The notes beneath the pieces were generated by a model that was not told the DNA's origin, searched no databases, and worked only from the letters and a program-made list of their open reading frames with translations. Of a DNA stretch of 64,000 nt, positions 1-9,106 are shown one piece after another. The stretch comes from Actinomycetes bacterium. GTDB taxonomy: Bacteria; Actinomycetota; Acidimicrobiia; Acidimicrobiales; RAAP-2. A program made the position numbers and the translations under genes. Location: the NCBI GenBank assembly GCA_021831035.1, contig JAKBNL010000002.1:104488-168487 (forward strand), given 5' to 3'. Within the stretch, counting starts at the first letter, position 1. The number at the start of each line of letters is the position of its first letter.

Positions 1-322
1 CGTACCACGCCTTCCACGGCGTCGTCGGGTGGTGCTGGACGAAGGCGCGCACCACCGAGGCCGTTCCCTCCGGTCGCAGGGCGAGCGTGCGGTCCCCCCG
101 GTCGGTGAAGACGTACATCTCGTTCCTAAAGACCTCGCTCACCTCTCCGAGCCCGCGCACGAACACCCCGACGTCCTCGAAGATAGGCGTTATGACCAGG
201 GAGAATCCGTAACGGTAGGCCAGTTCGGCGTACGTCGCGACGAGCCCCTCCCACTCGTAGGACTCGGGCGCGAGGACGTCGCGGGTCCCGGTGGGCGCCT
301 GGAACGGCGGCGTCGGGGTCAT
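1..322 (-). CDS. hisS: Histidyl-tRNA synthetase, N-terminal part (runs off the window)
   Basis: This class II synthetase charges tRNA-His in the cytoplasm. Only the first 107 residues are present because the gene continues past base 1. The translation starts MTPTPPFQAPTGTRDVL, and the TGTRDVL segment is the usual HisRS N-terminus. Further on it reads ALRPEGTASVVRAF, which is class II motif 2 region, followed by PWKAWY. The ATG at 322-320 overlaps the rel stop codon as ATGA, so the two genes are probably translationally coupled. This is the last visible gene of the minus-strand core block. Confidence 0.9.
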   Translation of the reverse strand, partial: MTPTPPFQAPTGTRDVLAPESYEWEGLVATYAELAYRYGFSLVITPIFEDVGVFVRGLGEVSEVFRNEMYVFTDRGDRTLALRPEGTASVVRAFVQHHPTTPWKAWY

Positions 323-2523
323 GAGGACTTGTTCTGACCGGGCAGCTGGCGGAAGGCGTCGAAGACCCCGTCGACCGCCTTCAGGGCGGCCAGGAGGCTC
401 GAGAGGTGGGCCGGGTCGGCGAGCTCGACGTCGAAGACCATGCGCACGATCCGCGCCCCCGAGGTCGTGGTGCTCGAGGCGATGATGTTGAGGTGGTACT
501 CGGCGACCACCTTGGAGACGTCGAGCAACAGTCGCGAGCGGTCGAAGGCGAGGACCTCGAGCACCACGCGGTACTGGCCGCTCGTGCCGTCCCACTCGAC
601 GTCGATCACCCGCTCGCCCAGGCGCTGGGCCAGCGCGACCGCGTTGGAGCAGTCGTCACGGTGCACCGAGACACCCCGGCCCTGGGTGATGAAGCCCATG
701 ATCGAGTCTCCCGGCACCGGCGAGCAGCACCGCGCCAGGTGGATCATCACGTCGTCGAGGCCCTCCACGTAGACTCCGACGCCCCGGTTCGAGCGGTTGG
801 TCCGGGGGGCCTTGGTGACCGTCGTCGGCAACTGCTCGACCTCGCCCCCGCGCAGCTCGCGCTCGAGGCGCTGGACGACGGCGTGGGCCGACGGGTGACC
901 GGCGGCGATCGCGACGTAGAGGGCGTCGACGCTCTCGAGGTTGAACGACGCGACGACCGTCGACAGCGCCCCCGAGGCCAGCGTGGTGGCGATCGGGAGG
1001 CCCTCGCGCCGCAGGGCGCGCACGAACTCCTCGCGACCCGCCTCCAGGGCGTCCTCGCGCCGTTCGCGCTGGAACCACTGGCGGATCTTGGAGCGGGCGC
1101 GCGTGGACCGGACGATGTTCAGCCAGTCCCGACTCGGTCCGGCGTCGTCGTTGCGCGCGGTGACGATCTCGACCACGTCGGCCGAGCGCAGCACCGTGGT
1201 GAGCGGGACCAGCCGTCCGTTGACCTTGGCCCCCACGCAGTGGTGGCCGACCTCGGTGTGCACGGCGTAGGCGAAGTCGATGGGTGTCGACCCTTCGACC
1301 AGGGAGATCACCCGCCCCTTGGGGGTGAAGACGTAGACCTCGTCGTGGCCGAGGTCGAGCTTGAGCGCCTCGAGGAAGGCGATGGGGTCCTTCTCCTCCT
1401 CCTCGACGTCGGCCAGGCGCTGCATCCAGGCGACCTCCTTGGCCGAGGCCCCCTCCTTGTACATCCAGTGGGCGGCCACCCCGAACTCGGCGCGTCGGTG
1501 CATCTCGTGGGTGCGGATCTGCACCTCGACCGACTTGCCCCGCGGGCCGATCACCGTGGTGTGCAGGGACTGGTAGAGGTTGAACTTGGGCGAGTTGATG
1601 TAGTCCTTGAAACGACCCTGCACCGGGGACCACAGGGCGTGGACCGCCCCGAGCGCCGCCCAGCACTCGCGCTCCTCGTCGACCACGATCCTCAGACCCA
1701 CCAGGTCGAAGATCTCGTCGAACTCCTTGCCGCCCACGACCATCTTCTCGTAGATGCTCCAGAGGTGCTTCGGTCGACCCCGCACCTCGGCGTCGAGGTG
1801 GAACTCGGTGAGCTTCGCGCTCAGGGTCGCCATCACCTCGGCCAGGTAGGCCTCGCGCTCGGGCTGGCGGGCCGCCACCATCTGCTCGATCTCGGCGTAG
1901 CGCTTGGGGTGCAGCGTCGCGAAACTGAGGTCCTCAAGCTGCCACTTGACCTGCTCGACGCCCAGTCGGTGCGCGAGCGGCGCGTACACGTCGAGGGTCT
2001 CTTGGGCGATGGCGCGCTGGCGGTGCATGGGCATGACCGAGATGGTGCGCATGTTGTGGAGCCGGTCGGCCAGCTTGATCAGCAGGACCCGCCAGTCCTG
2101 GGCCATGGCGATGAACATCTTGCGGATCGTGGCGGCCTGCTGGGCCTCTTTGGAGTCGAACTCGAGCCGGTCGAGCTTCGTGACCCCGTCGACGACCGCG
2201 GCGACCTGGGCCCCGAACTCCTGGGCCAGCCACTCGGTCGTCACCCCGGTGTCCTCCACGGCGTCGTGCAGCAGGGCCGCGGCCAGGGTCACCTCGTCGA
2301 GCCCCAGGTCGGCCGTGATGCCGGCCACCGCGATCGGGTGGGTCACGTAGGGCTCGCCGGTGCGACGCAGCTGGCCCTCGTGGGCGTTGATCGCGGCCAG
2401 GCCGGCGCGACGGATCAGCTCGACGTCGCCGCCCTCGTGGTGCTCGAGGAACCGCGCGATCAGGCGCTCGAGGGAGCCCGCGAGGACCGGGTCGACGCTC
2501 GGGCGTGACGTCAGGCTCACCAT
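319..2523 (-). CDS. rel: Bifunctional (p)ppGpp synthetase/hydrolase, Rel/SpoT family
   Basis: This long RSH enzyme makes and degrades the stringent-response alarmone (p)ppGpp. At 734 aa it has the full family layout. The N-terminal HD hydrolase domain has HD at residues 86-87, ED at 90-91 and RLHNMRT at 154-160, so hydrolase activity is probably retained. The synthetase domain contains RFKDYINSPKFNLYQSLHTT and EVQIRT. A TGS domain (FTPKGRVISL, about residues 395-455) and a C-terminal ACT domain follow. Being the single long RSH here, with an intact HD site, suggests an actinobacterial bifunctional Rel. The start is supported by a TAGGCT hexamer placed 6 nt upstream, and the gene overlaps hisS by 4 nt. 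Confidence 0.96.
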   Translation of the reverse strand: MVSLTSRPSVDPVLAGSLERLIARFLEHHEGGDVELIRRAGLAAINAHEGQLRRTGEPYVTHPIAVAGITADLGLDEVTLAAALLHDAVEDTGVTTEWLAQEFGAQVAAVVDGVTKLDRLEFDSKEAQQAATIRKMFIAMAQDWRVLLIKLADRLHNMRTISVMPMHRQRAIAQETLDVYAPLAHRLGVEQVKWQLEDLSFATLHPKRYAEIEQMVAARQPEREAYLAEVMATLSAKLTEFHLDAEVRGRPKHLWSIYEKMVVGGKEFDEIFDLVGLRIVVDEERECWAALGAVHALWSPVQGRFKDYINSPKFNLYQSLHTTVIGPRGKSVEVQIRTHEMHRRAEFGVAAHWMYKEGASAKEVAWMQRLADVEEEEKDPIAFLEALKLDLGHDEVYVFTPKGRVISLVEGSTPIDFAYAVHTEVGHHCVGAKVNGRLVPLTTVLRSADVVEIVTARNDDAGPSRDWLNIVRSTRARSKIRQWFQRERREDALEAGREEFVRALRREGLPIATTLASGALSTVVASFNLESVDALYVAIAAGHPSAHAVVQRLERELRGGEVEQLPTTVTKAPRTNRSNRGVGVYVEGLDDVMIHLARCCSPVPGDSIMGFITQGRGVSVHRDDCSNAVALAQRLGERVIDVEWDGTSGQYRVVLEVLAFDRSRLLLDVSKVVAEYHLNIIASSTTTSGARIVRMVFDVELADPAHLSSLLAALKAVDGVFDAFRQLPGQNKSS

Positions 2524-2529
2524 GGCGTC

Positions 2530-2535
2530 AGCCTA
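2530..2535 (-). promoter_or_regulatory. Candidate leaderless -10 element of rel
   Basis: TAGGCT on the minus strand is followed by GACGCC and then the rel ATG. The 6-nt gap would put the transcript start at or next to the start codon. I see no clear -35 hexamer. The same geometry occurs before many other genes in this window. Confidence 0.45.
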
Positions 2536-2543
2536 CCGGCGCC

Positions 2544-3683
2544 CTAGCGGCGCTTGGGCTTTCGCGCGCGCGGCTGGATCGCCGTGCCGGCGCCGGTGCG
2601 CACGGGCGTCGACGCGACCCCGGCGACCGCGGCCGCGGTCGTCGAGGCCGAGAGCCGCGCCGCGCTGGTCGCCGAGAGCACCACGTGGCCGCCGCGCGCG
2701 GTGACCCGCTGGGCCAGCTCACGGTAGCGCTGCTCACGCTCTTTCATCACCGCGAGCAGCGGGCTCGCGATGAAGATCGACGAGTAGGCCCCGCTCATCA
2801 GCCCCACGAAGAGCGCCAGGCCGTAGTCCTGCAGGGTCGTGGCGCCCAGGATGTAGGCCCCCACGACGAGCACCGAGAGCACCGGCATGATGGCGACCAG
2901 CGAGGTGTTGATCGACCGGGCCAGCGTCTGGTTCATCGACAGGTTGACCATGTCCGAGTACGTGAGGTCCCCCGACTTCAAGATGCCGTTGGTGTTGTCG
3001 CGCACCCGGTCGAAGACCACGACGGTGTCGTAGAGCGAGTAGCCCAGGATCGTCAAGATGGCGATCACGGTGTCCGGGGTGATCTGGAAGCCGAAGATCG
3101 AGTAGACCCCGACGGTCACGAGCAGGTCGTGGAGCATGGCCAAGAAGGCCGCCACGGCCATCTTCGGCTCGAAGCGCAGGCTGATGTAGACCACGACCGC
3201 GACGAAGAAGATGATGAGGGCCTCCAGGGCCCGGTTGGTTATCTGACCACCCCAGGTCGGACCGACGGTGGCGGTGGAGACCTGGTTGAAGGTCGTGCCG
3301 GCCAGGGTCGCCATCGCGTGGGCCACCTTGTTGGTGAGGTCCGTCTGGGCGCTCGCGGACAGGCTGTTGATGTCGGCGGTGACCTGGTAGGTGGACGAGC
3401 CCAGCTTCTCCACCGTCGGGTTGGTGAGCCCGGCCGCCGCGACGGTGCTCTGCATCTTCGCGACGGTGGTGTGGGGAGCGAGCACCTCCCAGGAGCTCCC
3501 GCCCTTGAAGTCGATGCCGAGGTTGAACCCGCGCACGCCGAGCGAGACGAGCCCGGCCACGATGATCACCAGCGAGACGCTGAACCAGACCCGACGCCGG
3601 CCCACGAAATCGACCGTCGTGAGCCCGTGGTAGAGGCGGCCGAATCGGCCGTAGGCGGGCGTCGACGCCGCCGCCTCACTCAC
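2544..3683 (-). CDS. secF: Protein translocase subunit SecF
   Basis: SecF pairs with SecD in the membrane and uses the proton motive force to assist late steps of Sec-dependent export. The 379-residue protein has an N-terminal membrane segment, then the family motif GIDFKGG at about residues 56-62, a periplasmic loop and a C-terminal group of hydrophobic segments. The C-terminal tail is rich in Ala, Arg and Lys. Its GTG start overlaps the end of secD by 8 nt, so it is translated together with secD. The spacing to rel is short (20 nt), but rel appears to have its own promoter. Confidence 0.94.
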   Translation of the reverse strand: MSEAAASTPAYGRFGRLYHGLTTVDFVGRRRVWFSVSLVIIVAGLVSLGVRGFNLGIDFKGGSSWEVLAPHTTVAKMQSTVAAAGLTNPTVEKLGSSTYQVTADINSLSASAQTDLTNKVAHAMATLAGTTFNQVSTATVGPTWGGQITNRALEALIIFFVAVVVYISLRFEPKMAVAAFLAMLHDLLVTVGVYSIFGFQITPDTVIAILTILGYSLYDTVVVFDRVRDNTNGILKSGDLTYSDMVNLSMNQTLARSINTSLVAIMPVLSVLVVGAYILGATTLQDYGLALFVGLMSGAYSSIFIASPLLAVMKEREQRYRELAQRVTARGGHVVLSATSAARLSASTTAAAVAGVASTPVRTGAGTAIQPRARKPKRR

Positions 3684-5175
3684 CGGTGGCCTCCGCCTGC
3701 AGGCCCGCGGCGAGCGACAGGGCCGAACCGGTGTTCTGGCTGCGCCGGCCGAGCAGGATGACGAGCGGACGCGTGAAGTACCACGTGATCACGACGTCCA
3801 TCACGGTCGACAGGCCGAGGAAGAAGGCGAAGCCCTTCACCGTGCCCACGGCGATGATGTAGAGCAGTACCGCGGCGAGCAGGCTCACCGTGTCCGCCGC
3901 CAGCACCGTGCGCCAGGCCGACTTGAAGCCCCGGTCCACCGAGGTCCGCACCGAGCGCCCGGCCCGGGTCTCGTCTTTGAGCCGTTCGAAGTAGACGATG
4001 TAACTGTCCACGGTGATGCCGATCGACACGATCAGCCCGGTCACCCCGGCCAGGTCGAAACTGGGGGCCAGCGACGTGTGGCCGAGCGCCGAGATGATCG
4101 CCCACAACAGGGCGGCCGTCACCGCGAGGCCGAGCACGATCACGAGGCCCAGGGCCCGGTAGTAGAGGATCGTGTAGAGCAGGACGAGAATCAACCCGGC
4201 GATGCCGGCCCCGAGCCCCGCGACCAGGGCCGAGTGACCAAGGGTCGGTGACACGGTCGTGGTCGTGAGCGGCGTCAGGCGCACGGGTAGGGCGCCGTAG
4301 TTCATGGCGATCGCCAGGTTCTTCGCCGAGGACTGGGTGAACGACCCGGAGATCTGGCCCTGGCCCTGGAAGCTCGTGAAGCTCGACTGGTTGGGCTGGA
4401 TGATCGGCGCCGACTGGACGACGCCGTCGAGCTCGATCGCCACGAGCTGGTGGAAGTTACGTTGGGCCACCTGGTCCCAGGCCGGGCTGCCGGACTTGGT
4501 GAGCGAGTAGTTCACGACCCACTGGCCCGACTGGTTTTGCTGGGCCACCGCGTTGTGCACGGCGGTGCCCGTGAGCTGGGCCGGGCCCAGCACGTAGCGC
4601 ACGCCCGGCTGGCCGAGGGCGGGCAGGAGGACCTCGTGCTTGGGGTTGTCCTGGTTCGAGGGCGTCGACTTGATGCCGGCGAAGGCGGGGTCCGGGGGGA
4701 TCTGGTTGGTGAAGCCCGTCGAGGTGTTGACGTTCAGGTTCGCCGCGGTCATGAGGTACTGCGAGCCGCACGCCGGCAGGGTCGTCACCGCCACGACCTT
4801 CTTCGCGGTCGTCGTCTCGCAGAGGACGGGCCGAAAGAGCAGCTGGGCGGTCTGGCCGACCGAGGCCAGCACGGCGCGCGCGTCGGTCACCCCCGGCACC
4901 GAGACGACGACGTCCTTGTTCTGGAGGTTCACGGTCGCACCCGACACCCCCAGGCCGTTCACACGGTTGGTGATGATCGTCACCACCTCGTTCATGTCGG
5001 CGGTGGTGGCGTGGCCGGTCGGCTTGTAGACGACCGAGAGCCCGCCGGCGAGGTCGAGGCCGAGCTTGGGACCCCAGCCCAGGGCCAGGGTGGTGGCCAG
5101 GGCGCCGAAGGCGATGGCGATGGTGAGGACCAGGCTGACGACGAGGTTTCGCCGCGAGCCGACCGCCGGCGCCAT
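3676..5175 (-). CDS. secD: Protein translocase subunit SecD
   Basis: This RND-type partner of SecF works in the cytoplasmic membrane on the Sec pathway. The 499-residue protein has an N-terminal membrane helix at about 10-33 and the SecD signature GLDLAGG at about 39-45. A large extracytoplasmic domain and five C-terminal membrane segments follow. The ATG at 5175 shares one base with the TAA stop of yajC (TAATG). The yajC-secD-secF order is the standard export operon. Nothing unusual is visible. Confidence 0.95.
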   Translation of the reverse strand: MAPAVGSRRNLVVSLVLTIAIAFGALATTLALGWGPKLGLDLAGGLSVVYKPTGHATTADMNEVVTIITNRVNGLGVSGATVNLQNKDVVVSVPGVTDARAVLASVGQTAQLLFRPVLCETTTAKKVVAVTTLPACGSQYLMTAANLNVNTSTGFTNQIPPDPAFAGIKSTPSNQDNPKHEVLLPALGQPGVRYVLGPAQLTGTAVHNAVAQQNQSGQWVVNYSLTKSGSPAWDQVAQRNFHQLVAIELDGVVQSAPIIQPNQSSFTSFQGQGQISGSFTQSSAKNLAIAMNYGALPVRLTPLTTTTVSPTLGHSALVAGLGAGIAGLILVLLYTILYYRALGLVIVLGLAVTAALLWAIISALGHTSLAPSFDLAGVTGLIVSIGITVDSYIVYFERLKDETRAGRSVRTSVDRGFKSAWRTVLAADTVSLLAAVLLYIIAVGTVKGFAFFLGLSTVMDVVITWYFTRPLVILLGRRSQNTGSALSLAAGLQAEATGE

Positions 5176-5549
5176 TACTCAGCGTCGCCTTCGGCCGGTC
5201 TCTCCTGCTCGTGGTCCGCGTGGACCTCGAGGGCCTCGGTGTCGACCGCCGGTGCGGGGTCGTAGCGCCGGGCGATGGCCGAGGGGATGAAGTCGAGCTC
5301 GACGCCGCTCGCCGAGCGCAGGGTCACGAACTCGTCGGTGCGCGCCACGACCGTGCCGACGATGCCCCCGACGGTCTGGGCCCGGTCGCCGACCTCCACC
5401 TTGCGGGCCTCGAGACGCTGGGCCTTGGCCTTCTGCGAGCGCGGCCGGATGAAGAAGAAGTACAGCGCGCCGAACAAAACGACGTAGATGAGGATGATCG
5501 CGGGCGAGCCGTGCGAGCTGGAGCTCGTCGTGGTGGCAGCGAACAACAT
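5175..5549 (-). CDS. yajC: Preprotein translocase subunit YajC
   Basis: This small single-span protein associates with SecDF. The 124 residues contain one strong membrane segment, about residues 17-36 (IILIYVVLFGALYFFFIRP), followed by the basic cytoplasmic YajC domain with a GGIVGTVV motif. The acidic C-terminal tail is typical of actinobacterial members. A purine-rich AGAGGGG lies upstream of the ATG, so this first gene of the export operon looks leadered. It uses the only TAA stop I found among the intact genes of the window. Confidence 0.92.
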   Translation of the reverse strand: MLFAATTTSSSSHGSPAIILIYVVLFGALYFFFIRPRSQKAKAQRLEARKVEVGDRAQTVGGIVGTVVARTDEFVTLRSASGVELDFIPSAIARRYDPAPAVDTEALEVHADHEQERPAEGDAE

Positions 5550-5578
5550 GGGTGACCCCTCTATAGACAGACCCTGAG

Positions 5579-5584
5579 ACTCTA
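5579..5584 (-). promoter_or_regulatory. Candidate -10 element of the yajC-secD-secF operon
   Basis: TAGAGT on the minus strand lies about 29 nt upstream of the yajC ATG. The identical hexamer precedes mscL and the first hybrid kinase at similar leader lengths. The assignment rests on sequence resemblance only. Confidence 0.35.
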
Positions 5585-5603
5585 GCGGGTGGGGGCCCGC
5601 GCC

Positions 5604-6638
5604 CTAGAACAGTCCGCCCCGCGGCGGGGTCAGCCCCAGGTGGCGGTAGGCGCGTTCGGTGGCGACCCGGCCCCGGGGGGTGCGCGCGAGCAACCCGCAG
5701 CGCAGCAGGTAGGGCTCGTAGGCCTCCTCGAGGGTCACCGGCTCCTCCCCGGTGGCGTGGGCCAGCGTCGTGAGCCCGACGGGCTGGGCGGCGAACTGGT
5801 CGCACAGCAAGGCGAGTATCCGGCGGTCGAGCTTGTCGAGGCCGAGCTCGTCCACCCCGAACAGGTCGAGGGCCTCGGCGGCGACCGCACCGTCGACGAC
5901 CCCGTGGCCCTTCACCGAAGCGAAGTCGCGCACCCGGCGCAAGAGCCGGTTGGCCACCCGCGGGGTCCCCCGGCTCCGCCCGGCGATCGCCGTGGCCGCC
6001 TCGGCGCTCACCTCGACGTCCAGGAGTCGCGCGGACCGCTCCACGATCCGGCGCAGGTCGTCCACCTCGTAGAGGTCGAGCTGACCGATGAAGCCGAAGC
6101 GGTCGCGCAGGGGACCGGCGACGAGCCCGGTGCGCGTCGTCGCCCCGACCAGGGTGAAGCGCGGCAGGTCGAGCCGGATCGAGCGGGCCGAGGGTCCCCG
6201 ACCGATCAGCACGTCGAGGCGTTGATCCTCCATCGCCGGGTAGAGGACCTCCTCGACGCTGCGACTGAGGCGGTGGATCTCGTCGATGAAGAGCACGTCC
6301 CCGTCCGCGAGATCGGTGAGGATCGCCGCCAGGTCGCCCGGACGCGACAGGACCGGGCCCGAGGTCACGCGCAGGCTCGTGCCCATCTCGCGCGCGACGA
6401 TCTGGGCGAGGGACGTCTTGCCGAGCCCCGGGGGACCCACGAACAGGAGGTGGTCGGCGCACTGGCCCCGCGCGCGCGCGGAGCCGAGGACCACCTCGAG
6501 GTGGCCCACCAGGTCGCCCTGGCCCACGAACTCGGCCAGGGTCGGCGGACGCAGCGACGCCTCCACGCGCCGCTCGCTCTCGCCCGCGTGGGGCGCCACG
6601 GGCCGTCGCAGCTCGTCGAGGTCGAGGTCGCGCGTCAC
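5604..6638 (-). CDS. ruvB: Holliday junction branch migration helicase RuvB
   Basis: RuvB is the AAA+ motor that drives branch migration of Holliday junctions with RuvA. The 344-residue protein has Walker A GPPGLGKTS at about 68-76, Walker B LFIDEIHRL, sensor motif GATTRTG and a C-terminal winged helix ending in RTPRGRVATERAYRHLG. The GTG start overlaps the ruvA stop by 4 nt (GTGA). The gene is last in the ruvC-ruvA-ruvB unit. Confidence 0.97.
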   Translation of the reverse strand: MTRDLDLDELRRPVAPHAGESERRVEASLRPPTLAEFVGQGDLVGHLEVVLGSARARGQCADHLLFVGPPGLGKTSLAQIVAREMGTSLRVTSGPVLSRPGDLAAILTDLADGDVLFIDEIHRLSRSVEEVLYPAMEDQRLDVLIGRGPSARSIRLDLPRFTLVGATTRTGLVAGPLRDRFGFIGQLDLYEVDDLRRIVERSARLLDVEVSAEAATAIAGRSRGTPRVANRLLRRVRDFASVKGHGVVDGAVAAEALDLFGVDELGLDKLDRRILALLCDQFAAQPVGLTTLAHATGEEPVTLEEAYEPYLLRCGLLARTPRGRVATERAYRHLGLTPPRGGLF

Positions 6639-7189
6639 GAGCGGCGCACCAGACGCAGGGCGAGGCGCAGCGCCTCGCCCTCGTCCTCGGGCAGGTCCGC
6701 GCCCTCCAGGGCGTCGCGGATCTCGCTCACGCTGTAGCCCAGCGCGCGCAGCGCGTCGTCGACGGCGGCCAGGGCCGGGGCGAGGGCCTCCTCGTGGGGC
6801 AGCCGGCCCTTGAGCTCGAGCACGATCCGTCCCGCGGTCTTCGGCCCGACCCCGGGAATGAGGGCCACGGTCCTCACGTCCTCGGCCTCGATGGCGCGCG
6901 CGAGGGTCTCGACGCTCATCGTGCGCAACGCCCCCAGCGCCGTCGCCGGGCCCACGCCGGGCGCGGCGAGGAGTAGCTCGAACAGGTCACGCTCGGCCGT
7001 GGTGGCGAATCCGTAGAGGACGATCGCGTCCTCGCGCACCGCGGTGTGCACGAAGAGTTCGACCTCCTCGCCCACCGACGGCGCGGCCGCCGCGGCCACC
7101 TGGACGCGGTAGCCGACGTCGTGGACGTCGACGACCGTGGCCCCGTCGCCGCCGTGGCCGACGACCCGCCCGCGCAACCAGCCGATCAC
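6635..7189 (-). CDS. ruvA: Holliday junction DNA-binding protein RuvA
   Basis: RuvA is the junction-recognition subunit that loads RuvB. The protein is 184 aa from the GTG at 7189, starting VIGWLRGRVV. It has the OB-fold N-terminal domain, tandem helix-hairpin-helix motifs (LLAAPGVGPATALGAL and VALIPGVGPKTAGRIVLELKG) and the small C-terminal RuvB-binding domain. The start was chosen because the GTG overlaps the ruvC stop as GTGA. The reading frame stays open much further upstream, but that part is antisense-like and not conserved. Confidence 0.94.
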   Translation of the reverse strand: MIGWLRGRVVGHGGDGATVVDVHDVGYRVQVAAAAAPSVGEEVELFVHTAVREDAIVLYGFATTAERDLFELLLAAPGVGPATALGALRTMSVETLARAIEAEDVRTVALIPGVGPKTAGRIVLELKGRLPHEEALAPALAAVDDALRALGYSVSEIRDALEGADLPEDEGEALRLALRLVRRS

Positions 7190-7689
7190 GTCGCGGGCGC
7201 CTCGAGGCGCGCCTCGGTGCGCGCCACGGCGAGGTAGGTGAGGGCGAGCGCCAGCGCGTCGGCGACGTCGGGCGGGCGGGGCACCTCGCTCAGCCCGAGC
7301 AGTCGGGCGACCATCGCCTGGACCTGGGCCTTGTCGGCCGCGCCGTAGCCGGTGACCGCGAGCTTCACCTCCTGGGCGGTGAACTGGCGCACGCGGGCCC
7401 CGCCGGCGAGGGCGATGGCGACCCCGCTCGCCTGGGCCACCGGGATGGCGGTGCGGGCGTTGCGCTGGTAGAAGACCCGCTCGACCACCACCACCTCGGG
7501 GCTCACCTCCCGGTAGAGCCGGGTGAGGTCTCGACCCAGCTGGGCGAGGCGCCCCTCGACCGGGTCGTGGGGGTCGGTCTCGATCAGCCCCGCGCGCACC
7601 GCGACCGCGGGGTGGTCCCCCTGGAGGGACCCCTCCACCAGGCCGAAGCCGCAGCGGGTCAGCCCGGGGTCGATACCGAGGACGAACAC
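7186..7689 (-). CDS. ruvC: Crossover junction endodeoxyribonuclease RuvC
   Basis: RuvC resolves Holliday junctions by paired nicking. The 167 residues contain the RNase H-like fold with the first acidic residue in LGIDPGLTRCGFG, a Glu in VVVERVF and the final acidic pair in PPDVADALALAL. All key catalytic acids appear present. It is first in the ruvCAB unit, about 40 nt downstream of yebC. Confidence 0.96.
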   Translation of the reverse strand: MFVLGIDPGLTRCGFGLVEGSLQGDHPAVAVRAGLIETDPHDPVEGRLAQLGRDLTRLYREVSPEVVVVERVFYQRNARTAIPVAQASGVAIALAGGARVRQFTAQEVKLAVTGYGAADKAQVQAMVARLLGLSEVPRPPDVADALALALTYLAVARTEARLEAPAT

Positions 7690-7728
7690 GTGTTCGACTG
7701 TACCCCGCGGGCCGCGTCCGGTCGGGGA

Positions 7729-8478
7729 CTACCCCTCGTAGGCGGCGAGCAGGTCGTCGGCGATGTCGAAGTTCGAAAAGACGTTCTGCACGTCGTCGTG
7801 GTCGTCGAGCGCGTCCACCAGGCGCAGGACGCGCTTCGCCTCCGACTCCTCGGTGACCGGCACCGGGTTCTGGGCGACGAGGGCGAGCTCGGCGCTGCGC
7901 ACGCTGAGCCCGTGGCCCTCGAGGGCGGCGCGCACCCGGCCCAGCTCCTGGGGCTCGGTCGTCACAGTGTAGTCGGCACCGTTGGCCTCGTAGTTCTCGG
8001 CCCCCGCCTCCATGACCCACTCCAACAGCTGGTCCTCGTCGGCCGGCCCGGCGACCTCGATCTCCCCCTTGCGCTCGAACTGCCAGGCGACGGCGCCGGG
8101 CTCGGCGATCGTTCCCCCGTTCTTCGCGAAGAGGTGCTTGATCTCGGCGCTGGTGCGGTTGCGGTTGTCGGTGAGGGTCTCGACGATCACGGCCACCCCG
8201 CCGGGACCGTAGCCCTCGTAGGTGATCGGCTCGTAACGCACGCCCTCGAGCTCGCCGGTGCCGCGCTTGATGGCCCGCTCGATCGTGTCGAGCGGTACCG
8301 AGGCCTCGCGAGCCTTCTGGTACATGGTGCGCAGGCTCGCGTTGGCCTCGGGATCGCCCCCGCCCTCGCGCGCGGCGACCTCGACCTGACGGATCAGCTT
8401 GGCGAAGACCTTGGCGCGCGCGGCGTCCTTGGCGCCCTTGCGGTGCTTGGTGGTGGCCCACTTGGAATGGCCGGACAT
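7729..8478 (-). CDS. yebC: YebC/PmpR family DNA-binding regulatory protein
   Basis: This is a conserved protein of the YebC/TACO1 family, described in other bacteria as a transcriptional regulator and linked to translation of difficult proline stretches. The product is 249 aa beginning MSGHSKWATTKHRKGAKDAA, the invariant family N-terminus. The start at 8478 has a clear AGGAGG about 7 nt upstream; the frame stays open upstream but is not conserved. It sits immediately upstream of ruvCAB, its usual position in actinobacteria. Confidence 0.94.
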   Translation of the reverse strand: MSGHSKWATTKHRKGAKDAARAKVFAKLIRQVEVAAREGGGDPEANASLRTMYQKAREASVPLDTIERAIKRGTGELEGVRYEPITYEGYGPGGVAVIVETLTDNRNRTSAEIKHLFAKNGGTIAEPGAVAWQFERKGEIEVAGPADEDQLLEWVMEAGAENYEANGADYTVTTEPQELGRVRAALEGHGLSVRSAELALVAQNPVPVTEESEAKRVLRLVDALDDHDDVQNVFSNFDIADDLLAAYEG

Positions 8479-8522
8479 GTTCCCTCCTGCCCCGTCGGGG
8501 CCCCGAAATGGTAGCGAACGCC

Positions 8523-9101
8523 CTAGAGCGACTCGACGAACAGGCGGTGGACCGTGGTGTCGGCGGTCAGCTCGGGATGGAACGACGCGCCCCACACCGG
8601 CCCCTGACGCACGAGGACCGGATCGGGCCCCTCGCCGTGCGCGTAGGTCGCGAGCACCTCGACCCGCGGGCCGCACGCGAGGATCCGCGGGGCGCGGATG
8701 AATACCCCGGGCACGCTCGACCCGTCGGCGAGCTCGAGGGGCGCCTCGAAGCTCGCGACCTGGCGGCCGTAGCCGTTGCGGCGCACGGTCACCTCGAGGG
8801 CCCCGTAGCCCCACTGATCGGCCCGTCCGTCGAGGACCTCGCGCGCGAGCAGGATCAGCCCCGCACAGGTGCCCAGGACCGGCATCCCCGACTCGAGGCG
8901 CTCGCCCAGCGGGCCGCGCAGCCCCGAGGTCACGAGCAGGTGGGCGATCGCGGTGGACTCCCCGCCCGGCAGGACGAGGGCGTCGACCCCGTCGAGTTCG
9001 CCCGGAGTGCGCACCCGCGCCGACTCCACGCCGAGGGCGCTCAGGGTGGCCAGGTGCTCGCGGACGTCGCCCTGCAGCGCGAGGACCCCGACACTGCCCA
9101 C
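8523..9101 (-). CDS. pdxT: Pyridoxal 5'-phosphate synthase glutaminase subunit
   Basis: PdxT supplies ammonia from glutamine to PdxS in the DXP-independent vitamin B6 pathway. The 192-residue class I glutaminase has the nucleophile Cys in LGTCAGLILLA and the His/Glu pair in SFHPEL. The oxyanion segment LPGGEST is also visible. The GTG start lies 5 nt after the pdxS stop, so the subunits are co-expressed. The length is normal. Confidence 0.96.
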   Translation of the reverse strand: MGSVGVLALQGDVREHLATLSALGVESARVRTPGELDGVDALVLPGGESTAIAHLLVTSGLRGPLGERLESGMPVLGTCAGLILLAREVLDGRADQWGYGALEVTVRRNGYGRQVASFEAPLELADGSSVPGVFIRAPRILACGPRVEVLATYAHGEGPDPVLVRQGPVWGASFHPELTADTTVHRLFVESL

Positions 9102-9106
9102 GGGAC

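Noticed and set aside
406..2508. 700-codon plus-strand open frame opposite rel
   Set aside because: Composition is Arg/Asp/Gly/His-rich with no recognisable domain, typical of the antisense of a GC-rich gene. The rel frame is strongly conserved.
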